A stretch of 64,000 bases of DNA from Marasmius tenuissimus. Lineage: Eukaryota > Basidiomycota > Agaricomycetes > Agaricales > Marasmiaceae. The number at the start of each line of letters is the position of its first letter. Position 1 is the first letter of the stretch. The notes beneath the pieces are model-generated. The model was not told the DNA's origin. It searched no databases and saw nothing but the letters and a program-made list of their open reading frames with translations. The stretch covers positions 3,720,001 through 3,784,000 of the forward strand of contig JAQOTA010000052.1 of the NCBI GenBank assembly GCA_029532415.1, written 5' to 3'. Positions 63,880 through 64,000 of the stretch are shown one piece after another. The translations under genes and the position numbers were made by a program.

Positions 63880-64000
63880 AGCACAAGGATTGTCCTCCAA
63901 AGCCCAATTGTGGCCTGTGAACGAAGGAATGAATGATGGTGGTTTCGAGTCAAGGCTAGAGCGTATTTAACTCGTGATATTTAAATCTGAGAGGTGGTGG

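Noticed and set aside
1..64000. tRNA, rRNA or CRISPR loci
   Set aside because: No cloverleaf-like sequence, rRNA-like stretch or regularly spaced repeat array was seen; the only tRNA-related strings are the copia primer sites.

Overview
The window looks like nuclear DNA of a filamentous fungus, most likely an agaricomycete basidiomycete (inference; the species cannot be told). The reasons are short introns of about 50-100 nt with GT..AG ends, an expanded family of F-box/leucine-rich-repeat genes, a MATH-domain gene, and a dense load of Ty3/gypsy and Ty1/copia retrotransposons. Very little is single-copy host sequence; about 50 kb of the 64 kb is mobile DNA, much of it nested.

Left arm (1-36,187). 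A pair of related membrane-protein genes lies at 1-275 and 1,527-2,739. An F-box/LRR pseudogene on the + strand starts near 3,282 and ends near 34,299, but only about 1.9 kb of it is host DNA. It is split by a solo LTR (4,144-4,724), by Gypsy-A (4,781-20,670, itself holding Copia-A at 12,603-18,932) and by Copia-B (20,929-33,534, itself holding Gypsy-C at 25,461-31,989). Every one of these insertions has a perfect 5-bp target-site duplication, and the reading frame continues when one copy is removed. Next come a decayed second F-box gene (34,407-35,010) and a decayed tandem-MATH gene (35,050-36,022).

Centre (36,188-52,907). Gypsy-B lies on the minus strand. Its left LTR is split by the young Copia-C (36,294-42,773), and a solo LTR (48,650-49,031) sits inside its pol region. 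Gypsy-A and Gypsy-B are diverged relatives that share an extra spliced gene (called ORF3 here) between integrase and the 3' LTR, the place retroviruses keep env. It shows coiled-coil potential and a conserved C-terminal block and resembles no family I recognise. This is the best candidate for something undescribed.

Right arm (52,908-64,000). Paralogues of the left-arm host genes sit here in the opposite orientation: an apparently intact F-box gene (54,477-55,920), an apparently intact nine-exon tandem-MATH gene (56,077-57,906) and an F-box/LRR gene (63,879 down to 58,764). The last is broken by two different TIR elements (59,659-61,306 and 61,423-63,103), the first holding a small TA-flanked MITE. 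The host genes therefore look like an old inverted duplication of one gene cluster with retrotransposons piled into and between the arms.

Relative ages read from LTR pairs agree with the nesting: Gypsy-A (7 differences in 206 bp) is older than Copia-A inside it (7 in 321); Copia-B (1 in 258) is older than Gypsy-C inside it (0 seen in 484); Gypsy-B (2 in 225) is older than Copia-C inside it (1 in 311). Almost all differences in the older pairs are CpG transitions, as expected from methylated, silenced transposons.
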